Source: Ktedonobacteraceae bacterium
GTDB taxonomy: Bacteria > Chloroflexota > Ktedonobacteria > Ktedonobacterales > Ktedonobacteraceae
DNA: 64,000 bases
NCBI GenBank assembly: GCA_014896635.1
Contig: JADBKA010000001.1
Location: 5,842-69,841, forward strand
Direction: 5' to 3'
Each line of letters starts with the position of its first letter. Position 1 is the stretch's first letter. Below the pieces are notes generated by a model, which did no database searches, was not told the DNA's origin, and saw only the letters and a list, made by a program, of their open reading frames with translations. The position numbers and the translations under genes were made by a program. Shown in pieces: positions 53,084 through 61,793 of this stretch.

Positions 53084-54685
53084 TCACGCGAATGAGGGAG
53101 GTTCAGGAGGGGGGCCAGCCTCCTGGACTTCTGCTTTCTGTTCGATATCCTTTTTCGCCTGCTCCCACAGCGTCTCCCACTGCTGGCTCGTGAGCGTACC
53201 AGCTTCGCTCCCCTCGCGGCGTATCCGCTCTTCCATCGCCTGGAAGCGCCGGCGAAACTTGCGGTTTGAGCGGCGCAGCGCCTCCTCGGCATCAATTTTG
53301 TGCCAGCGCGCCAGCTTAGCAATCATGAACAGGAGATCGCCGATCTCTTCGAGTTGCTCTTCTGGCGAAGTGGCTGCGCGTAGTTCCGCCAGTTCCTCAG
53401 CAATTTTAGTGTAGACCTCTTCCACATGATCAAACTCAAAACCGATTTTCGAGACGCGCTTCTGATACTTCTGAGCGACGGTGAGAGCCGGTGCTGCCAG
53501 CGGGACGCGCTCAAGGGCGCTCTCGTTTTGCACATCCTTGCCGGCTCTGGCCCGCTCCTGCCGCTTGATCTCTTCCCAGTTCTGTATCACCTGTCCGGCA
53601 CTGCTAACCGATACATCGCCGAACACATGCGGATGGCGGCGAATCAGCTTGGCGTTAACATGCTCAAACACATCGCCAAGCGAGAATTCTCCTGCCTGGC
53701 GCGCAATCTCGGCATGTAGGTAGACCTGAAGCAACAGGTCGCCGAGTTCTTCGGCCAGCTTCTCCGGGTCGTTCTCTTCCAGCGCCTCTACTACTTCATA
53801 CGTCTCTTCGATCACATATCTGGTCAGTGTCTGGTGTGTCTGCTGGCGATCCCAGGGACAGCCGTCAGGCTCACGGCGCAGGCGCATGGTGATATAGCGC
53901 AACGTCTCCGGCAGGCGCAAAGCGGTCAGTTCGTCAACCGGTGGCACATAGAGCGTACTGAGATGATTGGTGTAGCTATCGCGGTCAAGTTCAAACAGTG
54001 GCAGCTCGATGACCTGTTCCTCGCCAGCGACACCGGCAGCCCGTACCAGCCTGACAGGCCATTCGTCGGCGTAGCACTCGCTTAAGGCCAGCTTCACCTG
54101 GCTGGCGAGCCGGCGATTGTAGAGCTGTGCGATCAGCAGTGGCTTTGTTGGAATGATTCTGCCTGCAACCTCATCAGTGCGCAGGGTTGCCAGTTCGGTT
54201 GCGTCAATCAATTGCGTGCCATGCTCAAAAGGATCGAGTGCCAGGGCGGCACAGACCGGCTCCAGGAAGGAGAGGCCCGCCACTACTCCTGTGGTGAGGC
54301 GGCGCTCACGCGCCATGCGCAGGATAAGCTGAACAGAGGCTTCGCCGATCAGCGGATGGCCCGGTACCGCGTAGATCACGGGCTGCTGCTCTGCCTGCCG
54401 GCAGATCTCTTCAGCTATGCGCAGGTAGAGGGAGTTCCAGTCATTCGATTCATCATAGAATTTATCAAAAGAGACGATAGAGAGGTCAGGAAAGCGTTGT
54501 TGCAGTGGCCTGACGGTTGGATGAATCGTTGTGCGAAAGTAGACAATCTGCCTGCCGGCAGCCGCCTGCTTGAGCAGGTCAAGCGCCTGTACGGTGAGAT
54601 CATCTATATTGCCGGGTCCCAGACCCAGCAACGTGATAGCCGGCGTGGTCATGTGTGGAAAAAACCTCTTTTCTTCTCTACTCAT
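53084..54685 (-). CDS. mazG: Tetrapyrrole methylase-like / MazG nucleotide pyrophosphohydrolase (YabN type)
   Basis: A 533-residue fusion. The N-terminal SAM-binding methylase-like domain has LLGLGPGNIDDLTVQAL and YAVPGHPLIGEAS (about 15-230). Two MazG parts follow: CPWDRQQTHQTLTRYVIEE with EELGDLLLQVYLHAEIA, and a second EEQLEEIGDLLFMIAKLARW. MazG hydrolyses non-canonical nucleoside triphosphates. The YabN-type fusion is known in Firmicutes and others; the methylase target is unknown. A second possible start is MTTPAITLLGL at 54652. A GC-rich repeat ends the unit. Confidence 0.92.
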   Translation of the reverse strand: MSREEKRFFPHMTTPAITLLGLGPGNIDDLTVQALDLLKQAAAGRQIVYFRTTIHPTVRPLQQRFPDLSIVSFDKFYDESNDWNSLYLRIAEEICRQAEQQPVIYAVPGHPLIGEASVQLILRMARERRLTTGVVAGLSFLEPVCAALALDPFEHGTQLIDATELATLRTDEVAGRIIPTKPLLIAQLYNRRLASQVKLALSECYADEWPVRLVRAAGVAGEEQVIELPLFELDRDSYTNHLSTLYVPPVDELTALRLPETLRYITMRLRREPDGCPWDRQQTHQTLTRYVIEETYEVVEALEENDPEKLAEELGDLLLQVYLHAEIARQAGEFSLGDVFEHVNAKLIRRHPHVFGDVSVSSAGQVIQNWEEIKRQERARAGKDVQNESALERVPLAAPALTVAQKYQKRVSKIGFEFDHVEEVYTKIAEELAELRAATSPEEQLEEIGDLLFMIAKLARWHKIDAEEALRRSNRKFRRRFQAMEERIRREGSEAGTLTSQQWETLWEQAKKDIEQKAEVQEAGPPPEPPSFA

Positions 54686-54913
54686 AATTGATCACAGTGT
54701 AGACAGGGAAACATCCGCCTGTCAAACTTCGGCCAGCCTCGCTTTGTCCTTTCCCCTGATGGTCCAGTGATATATCCCCCCTACCCCTTTTTTCTTCCGT
54801 GTGAGTGGATGTACCATTAGAATGGGAAAGGGCGCCCGTAACCCACAACTATACAAACCATACTTATCAGAAATGCAAAACGACAAGGGAGTATCCTCTT
54901 GAAGGAGTACGAA

Positions 54914-56674
54914 TTGGATAAAACCGGCAGGTCATCTGAATCACAGCCAGTTCCAGGGGCTGGCGGTGCAGTTCCTATACAGGCCCTTGCGCAGCCCGCA
55001 GCTTTTCCATTTGCGCTGCCGCAAGGAACGTCAATACCCGTCATTCAGACGCATATCTCCGTAGTCATCCTGACACCGGAGCGCGTCTACAAGTTGAAGA
55101 AGCCGCTTAACCTCGGCTTCCTGGATTTCTCGACGCCGCAGTTGCGCCGCCATTTTTGCATCCAGGAAGTCGCTGTAAACAGGCGACTGGCGCCGGAGAT
55201 CTACCTGGGAGTCGCGCCGGTCCTGGCGGACGCCGACGGACGCCTGCGCTTCGGGGAGACGTTTCCGCTGGCAGAGCCGCATGGCGATGAGTTGCCGCAG
55301 CCAGCAGCCTCATTTAAAGGGGGAACAGTGGTAGACTATGCAGTGGTGATGGTACGCCTGCCCGATACAGCTACGCTCGAATACCGCGTACGTTCTGATA
55401 CTATCGCCCCCGCCCAGCTTGCGGCGTTGGCGCGCTACATCGCTGGCTTCCACATGCTGAGTGCCACAAACGAACATGTTGCACGATTTGGCGCGTTAGA
55501 CGTTATTCGTGGCAACTGGGAAGAGAACTTTACACAGATGCAGCCCTATATTGGTCGCACGCTTGATGCTGCTACCTACGCCGGCATTACCGGCTATATC
55601 CGCCATTTTATGCAGGCGCGTGAAGCACTGTTCGCAACTCGCATCCAGGAAGGGCGCATCCGAGATTGTCACGGCGATCTGCGTTTACAGCATATCTACC
55701 TGCTGGAACAGCAGGGCGCACTCGATCCGCGCCTGGCCGTTCTGGACGGAATCGAGTTCAACGAGCGATTTCGCTATAGCGATGTCGCTGCCGAGATCGC
55801 TTTCCCCGTCATGGAACTGGACTTTGAAGGCCGGACCGACCTCGCACGAGCATTTGTCGAACAGTATGCCACTGAAACCGGTGATGAGACGTTGCGCGAG
55901 TTGCTCCCTTTCTACTGCTGCTATCGGGCCTGTGTACGCGGCAAGGTCCTCTCATTCCAGCTCGATGAAGCAGAAATCCCGCAGATGCAGCGCGAGAAGA
56001 TAGGTCAGCAGGCGGCGGCATTGTTTGCGCTGGCGGCCCACTATGCGCAGGGATTCGCGGCTCCGGCGCTGATCATGATTGGCGGCCTGATGGGGACGGG
56101 AAAAAGTACGCTGGCGCAGGCACTCCGGCGTGAAGTCGGCTGGACGCTCTTCTCTTCGGATACAACTCGTAAGCAACTCGCGCATGTGGACGTGACACAA
56201 CCGCTGCCAGAAGCTTTCGAGCAGGGCCTCTATAGCGCGGAATGGACGGACCGCACTTATGATGCACTACGTCGGCAAGCGGGAGAAACGCTGGCGCAGG
56301 GACGCTCGGTGCTGCTGGATGCTTCTTTTTCGCGCAGGCAGCAGCGCAGAGCGATGGCAGATGAAGCGGCAAAGTACGGCGCCAGCACAGTTTTTGTGGA
56401 ATGCCTCTGCCCGCAGGAGGTCACGCTGGCGCGGCTGGCTGCGCGATGGCGGCAGCGTGCAGGAGCCAGCGGCACTTCCCAGTCGGCAGCTTCGCTTGCC
56501 TCAGATGGTCGCCCAGAACTGTATGCCGCTCAACACAGCAGGTGGGAGTCTTTTGCAGCAGATCAAGAGGCGGGCATAAAGCATGTGCGTGTATCAACAG
56601 CGGAGGCGCTTGCAGTCAGCGTTGAACAGGTAATGGCAGCGCTCACTCTTCCTCGCCTTGCCTGCTGGCTATAG
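54914..56674 (+). CDS. Aminoglycoside-phosphotransferase-like / P-loop kinase fusion protein
   Basis: A 586-residue bifunctional protein. The N-terminal kinase-like domain (about 40-350) has VYKLKKPLNLGFLDFS, RDCHGDLRLQHIY (catalytic Asp) and LDGIEFNERFRYSDVAAEIA. The C-terminal AAA/P-loop kinase has Walker A IGGLMGTGKSTLAQALRR (about 395) and a DASFSRRQQRRAM motif. Homologues are annotated as bifunctional aminoglycoside phosphotransferase/ATP-binding proteins; no true substrate is established. The TTG at 54914 lies six bases after AAGGAG; TTG at 54899 overlaps that site. Confidence 0.82.
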   Translation: MDKTGRSSESQPVPGAGGAVPIQALAQPAAFPFALPQGTSIPVIQTHISVVILTPERVYKLKKPLNLGFLDFSTPQLRRHFCIQEVAVNRRLAPEIYLGVAPVLADADGRLRFGETFPLAEPHGDELPQPAASFKGGTVVDYAVVMVRLPDTATLEYRVRSDTIAPAQLAALARYIAGFHMLSATNEHVARFGALDVIRGNWEENFTQMQPYIGRTLDAATYAGITGYIRHFMQAREALFATRIQEGRIRDCHGDLRLQHIYLLEQQGALDPRLAVLDGIEFNERFRYSDVAAEIAFPVMELDFEGRTDLARAFVEQYATETGDETLRELLPFYCCYRACVRGKVLSFQLDEAEIPQMQREKIGQQAAALFALAAHYAQGFAAPALIMIGGLMGTGKSTLAQALRREVGWTLFSSDTTRKQLAHVDVTQPLPEAFEQGLYSAEWTDRTYDALRRQAGETLAQGRSVLLDASFSRRQQRRAMADEAAKYGASTVFVECLCPQEVTLARLAARWRQRAGASGTSQSAASLASDGRPELYAAQHSRWESFAADQEAGIKHVRVSTAEALAVSVEQVMAALTLPRLACWL

Positions 56675-56716
56675 GGGTCCAGGGGGTCTGGGAGTCTCCT
56701 CCGCCTTTCTTTTTCC
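56675..56716 (+). repeat. GC-rich interspersed repeat after the kinase-fusion gene (copy 3)
   Basis: GGGGTCCAGGGGGTCTGGGA then CTCCTCCGCCTTTCTTTTTC, starting at the stop codon. It shares GGGGTCCAGGGG with copy 1 and likely terminates transcription. It is more diverged than copies 1 and 2. Confidence 0.6.
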
Positions 56717-56760
56717 ATTCTCGATGAGAATCTCAAAAGAAAGAACTGCCTGAGAAATTG

Positions 56761-56789
56761 TTGTCGAATGTGCAACAACGTGCTATGCT
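56761..56789 (+). promoter_or_regulatory. Promoter of the small membrane protein gene
   Basis: TTGTCG, a 17-bp spacer, TATGCT. The spacer and flank form GTTGT...GCAACAAC, a short inverted repeat that could be an operator. Confidence 0.5.
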
Positions 56790-56853
56790 ATTTTTAGCAA
56801 GAGAACTGTGCCTGAATCGTGAAGGAGACAGGCCCATATAAGGAGGTCCCTAC

Positions 56854-57381
56854 ATGGCGTCTGCCAGAGATCAAAAACCTGCCTGCCCGATATGTGATCG
56901 GGCAGATCAAGTAAAAACAATGCAAAGTGCCTATGACTCCGGCGTGGAAGCGTGCGCTCCCCCTGATGTGCCAACGAAAAAGGTTTCTATGCTCCCTTAT
57001 ATAGCTGCCGGTGCGGTTGCTGTTGGTATCTGTCTTATTGTCCTGCTCGTATTATTTGGCGGCCTGGAAGGCAATATACCGGAAGCCCTGCAATTCGTAC
57101 TGGTCAGTGTGACTCTGGTTTGCATCATCGGCTCGCTGGTTGCATCATATATCGCCTTCCAGCGTGTGGTAAAAGGAGATAACGAGGCGAATGAGCGCCT
57201 GCCGCAGTGGGAGCAAGCAATGACCATCTGGCGCGGTCTCTATTATTGTGCGCGTGATAAAGTGGTTTTTAATCCTCAATCGCAGAAAATCGTCTCCAAC
57301 GAGCAACTGGCAGAGCTGCGCTCGATGAGCGCGGAATCTGTCGAGGTCAAGGCAGCCGCTATAGCCAGGCAGCAGTCATAG
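56854..57381 (+). CDS. Two-span membrane protein with N-terminal CxxC
   Basis: A 175-residue protein. A cytoplasmic N-terminus with CPIC may bind zinc together with other residues. Two membrane helices follow (YIAAGAVAVGICLIVLLVLF and FVLVSVTLVCIIGSLVASYI, about 49-105). The C-terminus is soluble, with WRGLYYCARDKVVFNPQSQK. A strong AAGGAGGTCC site and a promoter precede it. I do not recognise a family; coding is certain. Confidence 0.75.
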   Translation: MASARDQKPACPICDRADQVKTMQSAYDSGVEACAPPDVPTKKVSMLPYIAAGAVAVGICLIVLLVLFGGLEGNIPEALQFVLVSVTLVCIIGSLVASYIAFQRVVKGDNEANERLPQWEQAMTIWRGLYYCARDKVVFNPQSQKIVSNEQLAELRSMSAESVEVKAAAIARQQS

Positions 57382-57430
57382 CTATTTTCTGTCCTGATTA
57401 AGACAGGCGCGAACTGAGAAAAAGTTACGT

Positions 57431-57466
57431 GGCCCGGCAAAAGAATGCTCTACAACCTGCCGGGCC
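57431..57466 (-). terminator. Terminator between convergent genes
   Basis: Perfect 9-bp stem GGCCCGGCA/TGCCGGGCC with an 18-nt loop. On the minus strand ACGTAACTTTTTC follows, so it best serves the alpha/beta hydrolase gene. Confidence 0.55.
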
Positions 57467-57508
57467 GGGGGATGGCTTTCAAGCCTTTGCTCGCGCTTTT
57501 TTGCTATT

Positions 57509-58432
57509 TCAACGGGAAGTGGTTCTGGCCCGGCGAAAAAGCTGGCGGGGGCGCAGCGCGAAACGGCGAAACGAGACGTTGCGCGGCGATGGCAACAGTC
57601 GTATTTTGTGGCCTTCGGGCCGGCGCTGGCGCCGCTCGCGCTGGATTCTCCAGCGTTTGCCAGAACGGGAAGACGGCGCAACCAGCCTGCCTTCAATCAG
57701 GAAAGGCAAAACGGCTTCAGCCACGTGAGCAGCCGCCAGCAGTGGTGCGCTATGGTTAGCAGGGATAAACACGTCGTTGGGACGCGGGCGGCGAGGGCGC
57801 GCGGTCAGAAAGTCGCGGCTTCCCCATATGAAAAGCGTGGGGACCGCAGAGGCAGCAAAAGGAGCGCGCCCTTTGCCGGGCATTTCGCAAAGGGAGCGGA
57901 TCAGTGTTTCGCGGGGCTGTAGTTCAATCTCTCTCTTCCACACTCCTGTATAGATGTTGCGCCGCCCGTTAAAGCCGAGGGCAGTTACCAGGCCATAGAG
58001 TCGCCAGTCCGATAAAATCCAGCGCTTCAGCGGGACGGACCACGAGGCACGCACTGTGTCAAGCAGGTAAACGGCGAACGAGTGAATGCCTCGCAGGCGG
58101 ACAGGACAGAGCAGGACGGCACGTGTGACGTGCTGCGGGTAACGCTGCACGTATGCCTCGGCAGCGCGCGTCCCGGCAGAATAGGCGAGAACAGACCATT
58201 GCTCAAAACCCAGGAACTGGCGCACCTCTTCTATGGCCTCGGCACAGGCTGGATAATAGGGCATATGGGGATCAACGCCGGGCGAATGACCAATGCCCGG
58301 TAATTCGATCATGATGAGCTGAAAATGCGTTCTGAGCAGCGGGGCGAGGTTCTGCCAGATTGCGTAAGTCACACCCCAACCATGAATAAGGAGAAGCGGT
58401 GGCCCGCTCCCCTCAAGCCGGTAATGCAACAT
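57509..58432 (-). CDS. Alpha/beta hydrolase with Arg-rich C-terminal tail
   Basis: A 307-residue hydrolase. The oxyanion HGWG, nucleophile elbow AYSAGTRAAEAY (Ser about 96), an acid in WGSRDFLTA and His in PANHSAPLLAA form the triad. The last 55 residues are very basic (RRFALRPRQLFRRARTTSR) and not part of the fold, so the stop may have shifted or the tail may bind nucleic acid or membranes. The ATG has AAGAGAAAAC upstream. The substrate is unknown. Confidence 0.78.
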   Translation of the reverse strand: MLHYRLEGSGPPLLLIHGWGVTYAIWQNLAPLLRTHFQLIMIELPGIGHSPGVDPHMPYYPACAEAIEEVRQFLGFEQWSVLAYSAGTRAAEAYVQRYPQHVTRAVLLCPVRLRGIHSFAVYLLDTVRASWSVPLKRWILSDWRLYGLVTALGFNGRRNIYTGVWKREIELQPRETLIRSLCEMPGKGRAPFAASAVPTLFIWGSRDFLTARPRRPRPNDVFIPANHSAPLLAAAHVAEAVLPFLIEGRLVAPSSRSGKRWRIQRERRQRRPEGHKIRLLPSPRNVSFRRFALRPRQLFRRARTTSR

Positions 58433-58571
58433 AAACCGTTGTTTTCTCTTCCTGAGTAATAAATTTTAGAAACAGAGCCATTGATCAGCAGAGATATCGC
58501 TGATGCCTTTCCTGATAGAAGTGACCATTGCCTGTGATATGAGTATTTTACCATATTGTTCAGCCCGGCGT

Positions 58572-58599
58572 AAAGCCAGGAAGGCAAAGCCCTCCTGGC
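58572..58599 (-). terminator. Terminator of the glycosyltransferase-GH57 unit
   Basis: Hairpin GCCAGGAGGGC-TTT-GCCTTCCTGGC on the minus strand, one mismatch, followed by TTTACG. It shares GCCCTCCTGGCTCTCC with the repeat at 24182. Confidence 0.6.
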
Positions 58600-58616
58600 T
58601 CTCCCTGATGCTGGCG

Positions 58617-60014
58617 TCAGGCATGCGCCTGCCAGGCGGCATGGCTCAGAGCCATCTCGTGCGCCTGCTTGAGCATGCGGCTGCGCAGACTGCGCTGGCT
58701 GGCGGCCTGGCGTTGCAGGCGCACCGGCAGATACGGCTCCATCGCGTGTAGCGCGTTGATGTATACCTGCTGCTGCTCACGAATCACGCCATTTGGACCG
58801 AGCGCCCACCATTCTTGAGGAGTGAAGTAGGCGGAAACCTCTGCCTCCGGTCCACTGCGTCCGAACCACTGGATCAGGTGCAGGTTATCGGATTGAGCCA
58901 GCCAGATAGCCAGATCGACCAGTTCGGGATTCTCAGTCAGGCGGGCGACGCCGTAGACGTGGCCCATGAGTTGCAAAATAGCCTGCTGCGCGCTGTTGCC
59001 CAGAAAAAACTCCATGCCGCCGCTGCCTGCCCAGGTTGTAGGAAACGCCGGAAGCGGCAGATGATAGGTATGGTGGCTGTGCCGTTCAATAATTTCACTG
59101 GCTGTAAACGTTGCAACGTTCCGCTTTGCGAGTTCGTTGGGCAGTGCGCGCATAAACTCAAAGATACCACTGTCCATGCGGTGATGCTCACCGAACGTCT
59201 CATAATCCCAACCCAGGAACACAAAATCGCCCCGGCTCTCGGCCAACCAGTGCGCGTAAGTGTCAGCGTAGAGCGGGTAGCCGGGCCAGGTGCGATTGGA
59301 GAAGCGATAGCCCACGTCGTCGCTCAGATCGAGATGGCGTGCCAGCAGGTATGGACTGTTCTCCTGCTCAGGAGCGGCGCGCTGCAAGAGGCGCCGGCTG
59401 CGCCCGGCGCTTCTCAGCGGTTGGGCGAAAGGGCCGTTGTCTCCTGAGCGATAAAGGTGAGCAGGCTCACGCCATCCCATCACCCAGCCACGTCCGTCCA
59501 GCAGAGCGCCGCGAAAGCCGGCAGTATCCAGGGCGCTGTAGAGTGAAGCTGACATACACATTTCGGTCGTATCAGTCACGACCGGACGCTTACCAAAGAT
59601 GCGCTCCAGTTCGTCTACCATCTCCTGCATGCGCTGGACAAAGGCTGAGAGGTCCAGTAAGAAAAGAAAACTGTGGTACGGTTCAACGCCGATCAGTTCT
59701 ACATTCTCCTCAGCTACCAGTTCGCGGAACAGGTCCAGCAGCGGCCTGTCCCAGGCCATCGCCTGGCGGATAAAAGAGAGCGAGAAACCGATGGAAAGCC
59801 GCAGGCCCTGCTGGCGTACCAGGTCGAGGAACATGTGGGTCGCCGGGTAGTAGCAGTATTTCGCCACTTTATGAAAGTAGCGTTCGTTCATCTGCTCATC
59901 GAAGAGGCAGCGTGTAATATCCTCAACAGAGGCGCCGCGTGGGATCGGCTGTGCCGGAAGTTTCAGGCGGCGCGGCTGATGAATCACCGTATAGATAGCC
60001 AGGTCCGCAACCAT
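58617..60014 (-). CDS. Glycoside hydrolase family 57 protein
   Basis: A 465-residue GH57 enzyme, alpha-amylase or 4-alpha-glucanotransferase type. The family blocks are visible: GFSLSFIRQAM and GVEPYHSFLF near the N-terminus, the nucleophile region VVTDTTEMCMSASLYSAL (Glu), and the acid region FLGWDYETFGEHHRMDSGI (Asp). A helical C-terminal domain ends the protein. It follows a glycogen-synthase-like glycosyltransferase by 19 bp on the same strand. The two probably act together on an alpha-glucan. Confidence 0.88.
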   Translation of the reverse strand: MVADLAIYTVIHQPRRLKLPAQPIPRGASVEDITRCLFDEQMNERYFHKVAKYCYYPATHMFLDLVRQQGLRLSIGFSLSFIRQAMAWDRPLLDLFRELVAEENVELIGVEPYHSFLFLLDLSAFVQRMQEMVDELERIFGKRPVVTDTTEMCMSASLYSALDTAGFRGALLDGRGWVMGWREPAHLYRSGDNGPFAQPLRSAGRSRRLLQRAAPEQENSPYLLARHLDLSDDVGYRFSNRTWPGYPLYADTYAHWLAESRGDFVFLGWDYETFGEHHRMDSGIFEFMRALPNELAKRNVATFTASEIIERHSHHTYHLPLPAFPTTWAGSGGMEFFLGNSAQQAILQLMGHVYGVARLTENPELVDLAIWLAQSDNLHLIQWFGRSGPEAEVSAYFTPQEWWALGPNGVIREQQQVYINALHAMEPYLPVRLQRQAASQRSLRSRMLKQAHEMALSHAAWQAHA

Positions 60015-60033
60015 ATGCGTTTCCTCTCACCCC

Positions 60034-61446
60034 TCACACAATACTACGGGATTCTACATGTACCGCTTTTTTTGTCGCGGAAGTATTGTCTACCGTCTCA
60101 CTGCCGAAAGCTGCCTGCACAGTAGTGTGAGATGGCAGAACGATGTTCTGCTTCCTGGCAAGAAATGTCAGTTTACTCAACAGGTTTTCGATCACCTGGT
60201 CCCACAGGAACTGGCTGGCGGTATAGCGGCCTGCGTTGCGCATACGCTCCTGTTCTTCAGGATGGCGGCGCAGGTGGAGCAGGTAGCCAACAATCTCATC
60301 GGGATCATCGGTTTCGGTCACGATGGCGTTTTCGAGCGAAATGGCATAGTCCTCGCCGGTTGAACCAGTCACGGCCACGCCCCCTGCCGCCATCACTTCG
60401 AGTGCCACCAGGCCAAACGGTTCGTGTCCACTGTTCGCTAGCGTAGCATCGGCGGCGGCATAGGTGGTGCGTACAAACTCTTCGGGCAGGAAGAAGCGCA
60501 GGTTGTAGATATCAGCCGGCCCGGCCCGCTCGATAGCATCCATACACTGCTCCACATTGGGGCGCTGGGCGACAATATCTCGAATGGAGAGGCCCAGGTG
60601 GTAGGCGCGACCGAAGACTTCGGCACCGTGCGGCTCGATGCCGCCGCGCACGAACAGCGTGACGGGATAGCCGCTCTGTTTGAGACGCGCCACCGCCTCA
60701 ATTGCCATCAACCAGCGTTTATCGGGATCGAAGCGACCAATTTTAAAAAGGAAAAAGCGGTCGGGATCGCCCTGGCGCGCGATAGCCCGCAGGCGTTCCA
60801 CATCCTCTTGCCTGACTGGCGTCAGGTGGCGGGCTGGAATGCCGTTAGGAATGACCAGCGGGTTAACGCCGTAATTCCACATTTTATGCTTCATGTACTT
60901 GCTGACAGTGCAGAGCGTGCTGACGAAGTTGAGCCGGCCCCAGTTGATGCGATGCAGCGACATCAGGCTGTTGAGATTCCAGAGCAGCAGCACCTTCTGG
61001 CGCACGCCATGCCAGTGCAGCAGGTCCGATGTGCGGCAAATAGTCTCGGCGGTGTGCCAGTCCTCGCCCATGATCACAACGGTTTTCCCCTGCTCGACCG
61101 CCGGGCGTACGATCTCATGATAGATATGAGGAGGGACACTCTCATTATAATCGTAGAGTTTCTGCTCTTCGCCGTCATAGACGCCGTTCGGATAATATTT
61201 GCTCACCCACTGCGACCAGCGTTTGAGAATCAGGCGGCCTTCGAGGTGTGACTCGATGTCAGGCTTATAGGGATCACCAATGAAAATCAGGTGAGTGGTA
61301 TAGCCCTGGGTAGCAAGCGCCTCGCTCAATTCGGTCACACGGGTGCCTAATCCGCCTGCTGTTGAATAGACATCAGGCCCTTCAAAGCAGAGCAAAACAA
61401 ACAATGTGTTCTCCGGCGAGATGGCCCCGTCTGGTATCGTTATCAT
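60034..61446 (-). CDS. Glycosyltransferase, glycogen/starch synthase-like
   Basis: A 470-residue GT-B glycosyltransferase. The N-terminal domain has DVYSTAGGLGTRVTELSEAL, the place of the KxGGL loop in glycogen synthases. The C-terminal GT4-type domain has FKIGRFDPDKRW and the catalytic Glu block NSGHEPFGLVALEVMAAGG. The last 50 residues are polar. It is the first gene of a pair with GH57. The donor could be ADP- or UDP-glucose. It is likely part of storage glucan or trehalose metabolism. Confidence 0.85.
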   Translation of the reverse strand: MITIPDGAISPENTLFVLLCFEGPDVYSTAGGLGTRVTELSEALATQGYTTHLIFIGDPYKPDIESHLEGRLILKRWSQWVSKYYPNGVYDGEEQKLYDYNESVPPHIYHEIVRPAVEQGKTVVIMGEDWHTAETICRTSDLLHWHGVRQKVLLLWNLNSLMSLHRINWGRLNFVSTLCTVSKYMKHKMWNYGVNPLVIPNGIPARHLTPVRQEDVERLRAIARQGDPDRFFLFKIGRFDPDKRWLMAIEAVARLKQSGYPVTLFVRGGIEPHGAEVFGRAYHLGLSIRDIVAQRPNVEQCMDAIERAGPADIYNLRFFLPEEFVRTTYAAADATLANSGHEPFGLVALEVMAAGGVAVTGSTGEDYAISLENAIVTETDDPDEIVGYLLHLRRHPEEQERMRNAGRYTASQFLWDQVIENLLSKLTFLARKQNIVLPSHTTVQAAFGSETVDNTSATKKAVHVESRSIV

Positions 61447-61793
61447 TACAAAATCCTCATATATCTGCTGTAGTATGGCGTCAAATCCGTTTGAAATGAA
61501 AATCTGGGAAGACTCACCCCGGTGTGTGGACCAGCCTGCCTGGACCCTTCGCCAGGAATACAGCCCCGGTCACCAGAATGAAACCTTTTTCATTGTTAGT
61601 ATACCACACGCCTGATGCTCCACTGGTGAGAAAAGCTACTGCATCATATCTGGCTTTTTCAGGCCACGTTATTGCAGTGAAACAGCATGGTGGAGGTTAT
61701 TGCAAAATAAAAGCACCATGCAAAAGCAGAAGGCATCTTCGCGTTCTGTCTGGCATCGGAGGCGGTGTTCTGGCCTGGCTATGCCTTCCCTTT
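61447..61793. other. Intergenic region between the PASTA kinase and the glycosyltransferase
   Basis: No gene recognised in 347 bp. It has short inverted repeats such as GGCTAT-N13-ATAGCC after the kinase stop but no T-rich terminator. A TTGACG-17-TATGAG pair at 61456-61484 would start transcription at the glycosyltransferase ATG and is not accepted. Confidence 0.45.

Noticed and set aside
61456..61484. TTGACG-17-TATGAG promoter for the glycosyltransferase
   Set aside because: Transcription would start at the start codon and leave no room for a ribosome-binding site.
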